Below, in pieces: positions 16,608 through 24,241 of a DNA stretch of 33,718 nt (its first letter is position 1; each line of letters opens with the position of its first letter). Under the pieces are notes generated by a model. That model searched no databases. It was not told the DNA's origin and saw only the letters and a list, made by a program, of their open reading frames with translations. The DNA lies in NCBI GenBank assembly GCA_020350285.1, contig CP070708.1, forward strand, positions 2,837,125-2,870,842. The letters run 5' to 3'. A program made the position numbers and the translations under genes. This DNA is from Anaerolineaceae bacterium (GTDB lineage Bacteria > Chloroflexota > Anaerolineae > Anaerolineales > E44-bin32).

Positions 16608-16914
16608 GAATTCGGCATTTTTTCGGCAGTTCTATGCTCAAATCTACCTTACGGTTATCTTGAATAAAGCTAAAAGCATTAAAGCATGATCGACTTTCGT
16701 GCCGCAATGAGCAAGAAGGCACACGAACTTATTGACTAGGTATCTGGGCAACAGGAAACGGATCTGATGAAACAGAGTACAAACCCACATAAGAAGGCCA
16801 CTTTATAGGTGCTTTTAGCAACAATGTTTATGCGATTTCGAAGATACAAGGCAATTGAAAAATGAAAGCTCAACAGATAATCCCTCACATGAAAACCCAC
16901 CCCAGGAGCCTCTG
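16608..16914. other. Divergent promoter region between STAND gene and RseP-like gene
   Basis: It contains no gene. On the minus strand, GCCGAA is repeated with an 11-base period a few bases before the STAND start (about 16613-16629). The right end, AGGAGCCTCTG before ATG 16915, is the ribosome binding site of the protease gene. No clear promoter was identified. Confidence 0.45.
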
Positions 16915-17964
16915 ATGTCCGTGGAATCCATACGAAATGTCGTCAGTTTCATCGTAATCCTCGGTGTCCTCGTCTTCGTTCACGAAATGGGCCACTTTAT
17001 CATCGCATTATTGGCACGCGTGAAGATTAAAGAATTTGGATTCGGACTGCCCCCACGAATTAGGAGATTAACAAGCTGGCGTGATACAGAGATCACGCTC
17101 AACTGGCTTCCACTTGGAGGTTTTGTACGCCCAGAAGGTGAATTTGACCCCACCATCCCAGGAGGATTAGCTGCCAGCTCACCATGGACACGGTTAGGGA
17201 TTTTCGCTGCGGGCCCGATCGCAAACCTGATCATCGGCTTATGCCTCCTGGTCATCGGTTTCATGGCGGGTTGGCCCGATCAGGTCAAGGTGGTGGATGT
17301 ATCCACTGCGTCTCCCGCTGAAATCGCCGGTCTGCAATCCGACGATGTGATAACGCAGATAAATGGTTATCCGGTGCACAACACGACTGAAGTGCGTGAT
17401 CTGATCTACGAAAATAGAGGCCTCCCTCTTTCATTCGAAATCGATCGAAAGGGGGAGCTATCCACCATAACTCTTACACCGAGGGAAGTCTGGCCCGAGG
17501 GTCAAGGACCGGCTGGCTTCATCACCTCCGGTGTTGTTGTCAAATACAAGCTACCGACAGCCCTTCGAAGGGCCGTTGAGCAGATGATCGCGTTGGTCCA
17601 AGAAACTACCCATCTGACCCTCCGTATTGTGCGTGGTCAGATGACCTCCGGCGAGGCCCGCATAACCGGACCGGTTGGATTGAAGCAGGTTAGCGATCAG
17701 GCTGTGGCAAATGCCATCCAATGGAATGAATGGTTTCCAATTCTTTACCTGGGCGCATGGATGAGCACCGCTATTGGGTTGACCAACCTGCTTCCTCTTC
17801 CGGCCTTAGACGGTGGAAGAGCGTTGTTTGTCGGTATTGAGATCTTTCGGGGAAAACCTATCAGCGTCAAGGTTGAGAAAGCGATCCACGCTGCCGGCGT
17901 GGTGTTGTTGCTCATCCTTTTTATTGTTCTTACGTTGAATGACATTCTCCACCCCTTTGCTTAG
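16915..17964 (+). CDS. rseP: RseP/SpoIVFB-like M50 site-2 zinc metalloprotease
   Basis: This 349-residue intramembrane protease should cut membrane-bound regulators, such as anti-sigma factors, within the bilayer. The HExxH motif is HEMGH at 23-27 in the first helix. The RseP-type GF(V) strand region is LPLGGFVRPEGE. A single PDZ domain lies at about 122-192 (SPAEIAGLQSDDVITQINGYPV). The second catalytic block is NLLPLPALDGGRALF, with the zinc-binding Asp299. ATG 16915, with AGGAG six bases upstream, is clearly better than the in-frame TTG at 16855. The order fits classic RseP, though with one PDZ as in Gram-positive members. An anti-sigma factor with one membrane helix is encoded at 4122-5276 and is a conceivable substrate, but this is not shown. 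Confidence 0.93.
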   Translation: MSVESIRNVVSFIVILGVLVFVHEMGHFIIALLARVKIKEFGFGLPPRIRRLTSWRDTEITLNWLPLGGFVRPEGEFDPTIPGGLAASSPWTRLGIFAAGPIANLIIGLCLLVIGFMAGWPDQVKVVDVSTASPAEIAGLQSDDVITQINGYPVHNTTEVRDLIYENRGLPLSFEIDRKGELSTITLTPREVWPEGQGPAGFITSGVVVKYKLPTALRRAVEQMIALVQETTHLTLRIVRGQMTSGEARITGPVGLKQVSDQAVANAIQWNEWFPILYLGAWMSTAIGLTNLLPLPALDGGRALFVGIEIFRGKPISVKVEKAIHAAGVVLLLILFIVLTLNDILHPFA

Positions 17965-17974
17965 GGGTGGAGAA
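17945..17974 (+). other. Perfect hairpin spanning the stop codon of the RseP-like gene
   Basis: TTCTCCACCCC (17945-17955) pairs perfectly with GGGGTGGAGAA (17964-17974) across an 8-base loop that contains part of the TAG stop. No T-run follows on either strand, so it is not a terminator. It ends 11 bases before the pilin ribosome binding site. An RNA-processing or stabilising role that sets pilin expression apart from the protease is the simplest reading. Confidence 0.6.
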
Positions 17975-17985
17975 AATTCACATTG

Positions 17986-17996
17986 AAAGGAGGTGA
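17986..17996 (+). promoter_or_regulatory. Full-length Shine-Dalgarno site of the Flp pilin gene
   Basis: AAAGGAGGTGA is an 11-base perfect complement of the usual 16S rRNA 3' end. Its GGAGG core is nine bases from ATG 18003. It is the strongest ribosome binding site in the window and implies high translation, as expected of a structural pilin. Confidence 0.85.
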
Positions 17997-18002
17997 ACTG
18001 TG

Positions 18003-18149
18003 ATGTTGTACTTCAAGAAAGAAGCCGGCCAAGGGCTCGTGGAATATGCGTTGATCCTCGTTCTTGTCGCAGTTGTCGTTATCGTCATCCTGTCGCTGCT
18101 CGGACCGGCCATCGGGAATGTGTTCTCGACCATCATGGAGAGCATCTAG
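18003..18149 (+). CDS. flp: Flp/Fap-type type IVb pilin (48 residues)
   Basis: The small gene encodes MLYFKKEAGQGLVEYALI followed by about 22 hydrophobic residues and a short tail. The prepilin peptidase site is visible: Gly9 before the cut, Gln at +1, Glu at +5 and Tyr at +6, exactly the G|xxxxEY rule of Flp pilins. The mature pilin would be a single helix that assembles into fibres for adhesion, or acts as a pseudopilin. The perfect ribosome binding site and the terminator just after it support strong expression. No tad/cpa machinery (TadA, TadB, TadC, TadV, RcpA) is in the window, so its assembly genes must be elsewhere. Confidence 0.92.
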   Translation: MLYFKKEAGQGLVEYALILVLVAVVVIVILSLLGPAIGNVFSTIMESI

Positions 18150-18171
18150 TTCCCAAAGAATTGAATAGAAA

Positions 18172-18246
18172 GAAGACCAGCTTTCAAATCCTTGTTCGCA
18201 AATCATAATTCATCATGAACATCTCGAAAGCTGGTCTTCGGTTTTT
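18172..18246. terminator. Bidirectional intrinsic terminator after the pilin gene
   Basis: GAAGACCAGCTTTC (18172-18185) and GAAAGCTGGTCTTC (18226-18239) form a 14-bp perfect stem. It is followed by GGTTTTT on the plus strand and by TTTCTATTC on the minus strand. The 40-base intervening segment contains an inner 5-bp pairing (TGTTC/GAACA), so the folded form is longer and branched. It sits between the convergent pilin gene and ABC permease gene and can serve both. Confidence 0.75.
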
Positions 18247-18323
18247 GCCAACGATAATCCTAAGGGCGTCCTCCACCTACCTCGATAAACCTCATTCCCC
18301 TTGAGATCACTCCTCTCCAATAC

Positions 18324-19586
18324 CTAATCAAATCTAAAGCGTCTCGCTGCGATGATTAGGAATATCAGCATCATCCCAACCAGGATTCCGATCTCGGGTA
18401 AGATGTCCACCAGGGATGCATTCTCGGCGATCAGCTTGTAATAGGCCTCGATGGCATTGGCATGGGGTACGACCCTAGATATGATAGAGATGGGTCCTTC
18501 CATACGGGTCATCTGCAACTGACCAATCGGAATCGCACCGCCGAGAAATCCCAGCCCAAAACTAAGCAGCAGACCCATATCATTTGCCTGTTTCTTTGAT
18601 TTAACCAGGGCAGCCAGTAATAACCCCAAGGAAGTCGAAACCCCTGCGGCAACGATGGTAAGTACGATCAATCCCGCTGGTGATTGACCCAGAGGGACAC
18701 CAAAAGCGAGGTTACCAACTGTGAACAATATGATAGCTTGAAGACAGGGGATGAGCATAAACCCCAGCATCTTGCCACCAATGACAGCACCGCGTGGAAT
18801 GGGGGCTGCAACCAATCGGCGAAGCGTTCCCACCTCACGCTCATCCTGAATGGACTCCGCACATATCCCGACGACGAAGAAGATGAACAGCACAATGTAA
18901 GCCGCATAGACATAGGATACGTAAGCCATGATCCCACCCGTAGCGACTTCGCCTTTCATATCTTCGCTGATCACCTCGATGGCGGGATTGCGCCGCATCT
19001 CATTCAAACGTGTCATGATCACGCCCAGATTCTGAGCTCCTATGGCAGCCATCTGTTGTGGTGTAGCGCCATCCAACAATCCTGAATTATCGAGGACAGT
19101 TCGGATACCATACTGCACCTCACCCCAGATGGTCACCTCGTCAACTACCTTATTCATGATCCCCCTGATAATACTTACGCCCTGTGGCTGAGCGGGATCG
19201 ACGATGACTTCGATGGACACCGACGTATACGCATTGATCTTTTCGGTAAAGTCAGCAGGTATCAGGATCGCTGCCGCAGCCTCGCCCTTTGCCACCTTCT
19301 CCTCGGCTTCCTCCCCATGTGCAAAGGTCTCAACCGCCAACACGTCGATACTCTGTAGGACCTTAGCGATCTCACTCCCAAAACTCCCTGGATCTTCGTT
19401 CACAAGACCAACATGTAGCAAGATCGAAGGGGTTTCCCCTGGCTGATTGGCCATCAAATTACCGCCTCCTTGCACACTACTGAGGAGGATCGGAAAGAGT
19501 AAAAGCATCGCCATGGCACCACGATCACGGATAAAAATCTGGATCTCCTTCCAGGCCATAGCTAGGGTGTAACGAATGTTATTCAT
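18324..19586 (-). CDS. ABC-2 type transporter permease (second of a pair)
   Basis: This 420-residue ABC2_membrane_3-type permease has one N-terminal helix (AMAMLLLFPILLSSV), a large extracytoplasmic domain (about residues 50-225), then five helices. The DEREVGTLRRLVAAPIPRGAVIGGKMLG coupling stretch is characteristic and precedes the C-terminal helices. The GGGAP-like LGGAIPIGQLQM segment is also typical. It would pair with the permease encoded just upstream and with the ATPase at 20849-21859. The ATG at 19586 has the strong site GGGAGGAGG a few bases upstream, within the 14-base gap. Members of this family export drugs, lipids or peptides; the substrate cannot be told. Confidence 0.9.
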   Translation of the reverse strand: MNNIRYTLAMAWKEIQIFIRDRGAMAMLLLFPILLSSVQGGGNLMANQPGETPSILLHVGLVNEDPGSFGSEIAKVLQSIDVLAVETFAHGEEAEEKVAKGEAAAAILIPADFTEKINAYTSVSIEVIVDPAQPQGVSIIRGIMNKVVDEVTIWGEVQYGIRTVLDNSGLLDGATPQQMAAIGAQNLGVIMTRLNEMRRNPAIEVISEDMKGEVATGGIMAYVSYVYAAYIVLFIFFVVGICAESIQDEREVGTLRRLVAAPIPRGAVIGGKMLGFMLIPCLQAIILFTVGNLAFGVPLGQSPAGLIVLTIVAAGVSTSLGLLLAALVKSKKQANDMGLLLSFGLGFLGGAIPIGQLQMTRMEGPISIISRVVPHANAIEAYYKLIAENASLVDILPEIGILVGMMLIFLIIAARRFRFD

Positions 19587-19600
19587 GCTTGACCTCCTCC

Positions 19601-20845
19601 CTAATCAAAATCGAAGCGCCATAGGCCTACGACGAAGAAAACCAACGTAAAGCCTAAGAGCATGATCAATGCTAGGGATACATCCGCCAGCATCATCCCG
19701 CGGACCATGATGTCATCCAACGCCTTGTTAGCCCAATAGTGGGGCAAAGCCCGAGGGATGGGTCCAAGCATGTTTTCCAGGATGAAATACGGAATAATGG
19801 AACCACCCAAGGTTCCCAAACCCCATAGAAGGAAGGTGCTTAATCCACTGATTTGGCTCTCCGTTCGTGCCAAGGCAGCTATGACAACGCCTAGCGCGCT
19901 GGAGCAGAGTGCAATTAACAAAATTGTGATCACCAAGGCGAGGGGATCATTCCCCAACTTGACCGGCGTGAACCCAAGCAGACCTAAGCCAAATACACCA
20001 AAAACGAAGATGACTGCGACCTGAATGAGCGCGGTGATGAAATTCGGCACGATCTTCCCAGCCAGCAAGGACGCTTTGCTGATGGGTGCAGCCATCAGGC
20101 GACGAAAAGACCCTAACTTCTTCTCATCATAAATGGAACGAGCTGTGGCTTGGGCCGTCAGGAACACAAACAAGACAGTAAAACCTGGGACAGCTACCTC
20201 AGCCGTCCCTGGAAGTTCTTCCTTCTCGCTCTCCTGACCAGGAACGCTTTGAGCGATGGTCACCAACGGGCGATCCCGCGACTGCGTAAACTGACTCTGG
20301 GCTTGAGAAATGAGCTTCTCTGCAGCGAAGGCCTCTTGGTATTCGGGGGGAGCATTGGCTTGCATCTCACCCATCTGCTGTAAACTGGCTAAGATTTGGC
20401 TCTCAAGAGCCATATCCTGAGCCACACCTTCAACGACAAGGCGAACCGCTTCGGTACTTTCGAGATTAGCATCGGGATGGCTTATCAGCCGTAGCGTCAC
20501 CGTTCGACCCTCAAGAATCCCCTCAGTGAAATCCTCTGGGATCGTGAGGTGCCGCGCGATCTCACTTGCTTCAAGCTTTTGTTGAGCCTCGCCCTCATCG
20601 ATCAATTCAACTTGGACGCCTCCTGCCATATCCAGAGCATCGAGCAGTGCCTGCGCTTCACTCCCGCCATCGAGATCAACCACAGGCAAAGGGATGCGAG
20701 CATCCACATCGCCAGCCTCAAACGCTGCTGCTACCGCACTGTAAGCGACAATGAATAACAGAGGCAGCAAGAAGAGCTGAATGAGTGCCCCCCGGTCTTT
20801 GAGAGTGATTTGAATGTCTTTTAAGGCTATGCTTAATGCACTCAT
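19601..20845 (-). CDS. ABC-2 type transporter permease (first of a pair)
   Basis: This 414-residue paralogue of the next gene has the same plan: an N-terminal helix near 20-40 (LIQLFLLPLLFIVAYSAVAAAF), a long outer domain rich in Gln and Glu, then five or six helices. The coupling stretch is IYDEKKLGSFRRLMAAPISKASLLAGKIVPN. It starts three bases after the ATPase stop codon, so the two are translationally linked. Two unequal permeases with one ATPase suggest a heterodimeric exporter. Confidence 0.9.
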   Translation of the reverse strand: MSALSIALKDIQITLKDRGALIQLFLLPLLFIVAYSAVAAAFEAGDVDARIPLPVVDLDGGSEAQALLDALDMAGGVQVELIDEGEAQQKLEASEIARHLTIPEDFTEGILEGRTVTLRLISHPDANLESTEAVRLVVEGVAQDMALESQILASLQQMGEMQANAPPEYQEAFAAEKLISQAQSQFTQSRDRPLVTIAQSVPGQESEKEELPGTAEVAVPGFTVLFVFLTAQATARSIYDEKKLGSFRRLMAAPISKASLLAGKIVPNFITALIQVAVIFVFGVFGLGLLGFTPVKLGNDPLALVITILLIALCSSALGVVIAALARTESQISGLSTFLLWGLGTLGGSIIPYFILENMLGPIPRALPHYWANKALDDIMVRGMMLADVSLALIMLLGFTLVFFVVGLWRFDFD

Positions 20846-20848
20846 GGC

Positions 20849-21859
20849 TCACTCCCTCAACTTCTTTCCCGTCAAATGCAGGAAGACACTTTCCAGGTTG
20901 GGTTCAAGAATCTCGAGCGAAGTGAGCGTAATGTCTTGTTCGTTGAGGAAACCGATTACGTTAACGATGGCCTGCTGGCTGTTTACCGCGACCACCTTGA
21001 TGATCGGAGTGGTGGTTACCGGTTCACGTTCTTTGACTTCTGGATCTTCCTGCTCGGCAAGTGGCGGGGGTGCAGGCTGGGGCATGAGCACCGCTTCCTC
21101 GACCCCTGGTAGAGCTGAGAGCCGTTCCAGAAGGCCGTCGTCTACGCGCTCCAGGCCAACATGGATCACCCCACCGCCCAATAGGGCGATCAGGTTTTTG
21201 ATGGTATCCAGAGCGATGATCTTCCCCTCATCGATGATCGCCACCCGATTACAAAGCAACTCCACTTCTTCCATGTAATGGCTGGTGTAGACGATGCTCA
21301 TACCGCGTTCGCGATTGAGCCGCATCACGCTTTCGAAGATGTGGTTGCGGCTTTGGGGGTCCACACCGACGGTTGGCTCATCTAAGAACAGAAGCCTTGG
21401 ATGATGCAACAGGCCTGCAGCGATGTTGACCCGACGTTTCATCCCACCGGAATACTTCTCTACGGCCTCGTCAGCACGTTCGGTCAAGGCGACGATGCGC
21501 AATACATCTTCCACACGTTCTTTGAGGTCCTTCCCGCCCAAGCCGTAGATCCGCCCAAAGAAGTTAAGGTTGGCGCGTGCGCTTAGTGTGGGATAGAGCG
21601 CCAGATCCTGAGGCACCAAGCCGTTGATCTTCTTGGCCTCGTTCATCTCGGTGCGAATGTCATGACCGGCAATGCGCGCCGTGCCTGAGGTAGGTGGAAT
21701 GACCCCCGTCAGCATGGAGATGGTCTGTGTCTTACCAGCACCGTTGGGCCCTAAGAGACCAAAGACTTCCCCCTCATCGACATTGAAGCTGATGCCTTTG
21801 ACCGCTTCAAAGTCACCGTACTTCTTGACCAATTGATCAACTTCTAGAATTGCAGGCAT
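20849..21859 (-). CDS. ABC transporter ATP-binding protein (DrrA-like exporter ATPase)
   Basis: This 336-residue ATPase has Walker A GPNGAGKTQT (37-46), signature YSGGM (136-140), Walker B LLFLDEP (156-162) and the H-loop in YTSHYMEEVE (191-200). The sequence GLLGPNGAGK and the tail TSLEILEPNLESVFLHLTGKKLRE are like the DrrA/daunorubicin-resistance group, which works with ABC-2 permeases. A Pro/Glu-rich stretch at about 265-285 interrupts the C-terminal regulatory domain, which is unusual. ATG 21859 has AGGAGG five bases upstream. It is the first gene of a three-gene operon with the two permeases. Confidence 0.93.
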   Translation of the reverse strand: MPAILEVDQLVKKYGDFEAVKGISFNVDEGEVFGLLGPNGAGKTQTISMLTGVIPPTSGTARIAGHDIRTEMNEAKKINGLVPQDLALYPTLSARANLNFFGRIYGLGGKDLKERVEDVLRIVALTERADEAVEKYSGGMKRRVNIAAGLLHHPRLLFLDEPTVGVDPQSRNHIFESVMRLNRERGMSIVYTSHYMEEVELLCNRVAIIDEGKIIALDTIKNLIALLGGGVIHVGLERVDDGLLERLSALPGVEEAVLMPQPAPPPLAEQEDPEVKEREPVTTTPIIKVVAVNSQQAIVNVIGFLNEQDITLTSLEILEPNLESVFLHLTGKKLRE

Positions 21860-22394
21860 TGGAACCTCCTCTGATGCTAATTGAGTTGTTTTGAATCGAG
21901 CGATGGGAGATCTTCTGCGATGCCCCCAACTATCCCCTTGATGAATTCTTCAAACAGCTAAACTGCGATTAGTACAAGCTTTCTTTGCGGATCAATTCTC
22001 TCTGTGTTTAACAACTATCAGAACAACCAATGTATGGTTGCAGATGATATGAACGTGTTCTTAATGTAGATGTACCAATACAAGTGGATTGAGAATACTG
22101 GACGAAGCTTGGTCTCATTGTACAACATGAAAATGGAGGTAGTCACCATGTGACATATTAAAAATATTCATGACAACAATAATCGGTATGTTTCCATTAT
22201 GCTGAAGATCGCACCCACCATCGATCGCAATTCTCAATTCGATTAGACCTTTGATAAATCATTAAGGGTTCCGAGATTCGGAACCCCATATGCCCTTCCA
22301 AAATATTTAGTTGTGAACCGATCTTGGATTCTTCACCTCACATTTAATTTAACACATATACTTTTACCTAATTTCGCCCATCGGATCTCGAGGT
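21860..22394. other. Long intergenic region with a terminator-like hairpin
   Basis: 535 bases lie between the start of the ABC operon and the end of the metallo-beta-lactamase lipoprotein gene, both on the minus strand. No gene is supported. The right half holds the 9-bp hairpin at 22266-22286. The remainder is AT-rich and should contain the ABC operon promoter, which I could not pin down. Confidence 0.5.
22266..22286 (-). terminator. Candidate terminator of the metallo-beta-lactamase lipoprotein gene
   Basis: GGGTTCCGA (22266-22274) and TCGGAACCC (22278-22286) form a perfect 9-bp stem with a 3-base loop, about 108 bases beyond the gene's stop codon. On the minus strand it is followed by TTAATGATTT, a broken T-run. 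The GC-rich stem is strong but the tail is weak. Confidence 0.5.
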
Positions 22395-23870
22395 TTACGG
22401 GGAAGAGGTGCCGTTTAATACCCAACTCTCCATAGATTCGTGGAAGACAATGGCATCGGGAAAATAGCTTTCCATCAATTCATAGTCCGGCACCGGATAC
22501 GTGAACTGAAAGTGCATAGGGACGACATACTTGGCCTGGATCCCCTCCAGCACATGAGCTTGTTGGCTTTCCGTGATCAACATGAAGTGTGCCACAAAGG
22601 CGATGTCGATCTGTTTATCGGGAAGCCCTAATCGCTCGAGTTGAGACACAGACACTGAATCTGGGTCCATATCTCCGGTATGGAAGAACCTACGTCCGCC
22701 CACGGTGATGATGTAGCCTAGATTGAGAGTCCCCCCACCATGGTCGAGGAATAATGTTTCCACACCGATCTCATCCACAATCAACTGGAATTTCTCCCCA
22801 ACACGATGTTGAATCTGAATGGGGATGGTCCGATCCTGTAGATTGGTATATCCAGCAACTAAATCAACCACATCGGGACTTGAGACGAACACGGCACCGG
22901 GGTTGTTCTCCATATGGCTGATTACCGTATTTTGATGAAAGTGATCATAGTGTATATGCGTGGCCAAAATTAAATCGACATCATCGAAAGGAGGCTGGGC
23001 GGTCTCGAGTAAATCTGCGACCTCGCGCGGGATCGGATTTCCTTCGAAGAGCGCGTCAATCAGGATCTTTTTGTCACCGACAGTGATCATGAATCCAGCA
23101 TTACCGATGTAAGTAACCTCAACCTGCGCCTCCGTTCTTTCCATGACCCAAAACGATGCATCGCTTAAGCCACATGCCCCTTCAGGGTCACAGGCTTCGA
23201 ATTGTATCGTCTCTTGACCAGTCCATTCTGTTTCTGGAAGCTCGATCGAGGCAACACCCTCATCGATGGATACGATTAAATCAACTTCCCCTGACACATT
23301 CCAAGTCAATTCATCATTCCCAGTTTCCTCGTCATGGACAACATCATCTAAGTCGATCTCGACAAAGGTCTCGTCAGACATAATGATCTGACCGAAGATA
23401 TTGACCACAGGAGCATCGTTTTCCGCCCGTACTGTGAACACAACCTCCTTGGCATCGCACAACTCTTCGGGGTCACATGCCTCAAACCGTAGTGTCTCTG
23501 ACCCTGTCCACTCAGCTTGGGGAAGCGTGACATACACATTCCCGCTTACAAAAACCACCTCCAGTTCATCATTTCCGGATATTTCCCATTGGATCTCGTC
23601 GGCGTTGTGGTCCGCATCGGTCACAAACTCTTCCAGGTCCAGCTTAGCAAAACGCTCGCCATCGGAAATGGATTGATCTTCCAAGTTGATGATCTCCGGC
23701 GCATTACCCTGCGGTGTTTGTGTGGGTGGAATGGATGTTGCGGTTGGCAGGGGTGCAGATGTAGGCACAACCGCTGTCGGTGACGGAACTGAACTACAGG
23801 AAACGACACCGACTATTAATAAGATTGATGTCAGCAGGAACGGCATCCAGTTGCACAATTTTTTCATCAT
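22395..23870 (-). CDS. Lipoprotein with two cadherin/Ig-like repeats and a UlaG-like metallo-beta-lactamase domain
   Basis: The 491-residue protein has a signal peptide with lipobox VVSC (Cys25) and then a Pro/Thr/Ser-rich linker (26-55). Two beta-rich repeats follow at about 57-148 and 153-242, each holding W(T)G(S/Q)ET(L/I)xFEACDPE and an EACDPExxC cysteine pair. A metallo-beta-lactamase fold fills the rest, with HIHYDH at 305-310, HTGD (Asp400) and His453 in VPMHF. The repeats match bacterial cadherin-like or tandem-95 modules by the ENDAPVV linker. The enzyme part looks like UlaG-type metal-dependent hydrolases; the substrate is unknown. ATG 23870 is chosen, as AAGGAAAAAGG lies upstream; TTG 23891 is the alternative. 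It is on the cell surface and divergent from the LuxR regulator. Confidence 0.88.
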   Translation of the reverse strand: MMKKLCNWMPFLLTSILLIVGVVSCSSVPSPTAVVPTSAPLPTATSIPPTQTPQGNAPEIINLEDQSISDGERFAKLDLEEFVTDADHNADEIQWEISGNDELEVVFVSGNVYVTLPQAEWTGSETLRFEACDPEELCDAKEVVFTVRAENDAPVVNIFGQIIMSDETFVEIDLDDVVHDEETGNDELTWNVSGEVDLIVSIDEGVASIELPETEWTGQETIQFEACDPEGACGLSDASFWVMERTEAQVEVTYIGNAGFMITVGDKKILIDALFEGNPIPREVADLLETAQPPFDDVDLILATHIHYDHFHQNTVISHMENNPGAVFVSSPDVVDLVAGYTNLQDRTIPIQIQHRVGEKFQLIVDEIGVETLFLDHGGGTLNLGYIITVGGRRFFHTGDMDPDSVSVSQLERLGLPDKQIDIAFVAHFMLITESQQAHVLEGIQAKYVVPMHFQFTYPVPDYELMESYFPDAIVFHESMESWVLNGTSSP

Positions 23871-24241
23871 CCTTTTTCCTTGTGGGTTCAAGTTACATAG
23901 GTAAGATCTATTCTCTTATCCAAAGATCGAATAGCATTAGATTGGGAATCAGGTGTCTTAAGGGCTTCAGTTTCAGACTCTCAGAAAATATTGGATCAGC
24001 AACCTATGCTGATCGCCTTCTTCACCCAAGTTAAGCTGATGTAATTTTAATACCAACCAAACCAAGGGAGAGTTCAGATGATACCCTCCAGAACGAGCAC
24101 GGTGTCCGCTGACTTAGAGAAGATGTAAACAAAACATGGAGACATACCGATCCGATAACCTGCCTTCAGTGGATGTCTGTAAACCTCAAAACACGAAGCG
24201 CTCCATGCTGTATAATCGCCTCGACGATCGTTGCTAAGAAG
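23871..24241. other. Divergent promoter region between lipoprotein gene and LuxR-type regulator
   Basis: No gene is supported here. The plus-strand frame is open from 24173, giving an alternative longer regulator. No consensus promoter or structured element was recognised; the ribosome binding site of the lipoprotein gene lies at its left edge. Confidence 0.45.

Noticed and set aside
22134-22153. GGAGG followed by ATG-TGA (a start-stop mini-frame)
   Set aside because: One site with no conserved context; chance is a sufficient explanation.
22266-22286. Possible tRNA T-arm because of GGTTC...GAACC
   Set aside because: There is no acceptor, D- or anticodon arm around it and the loop is only three bases.
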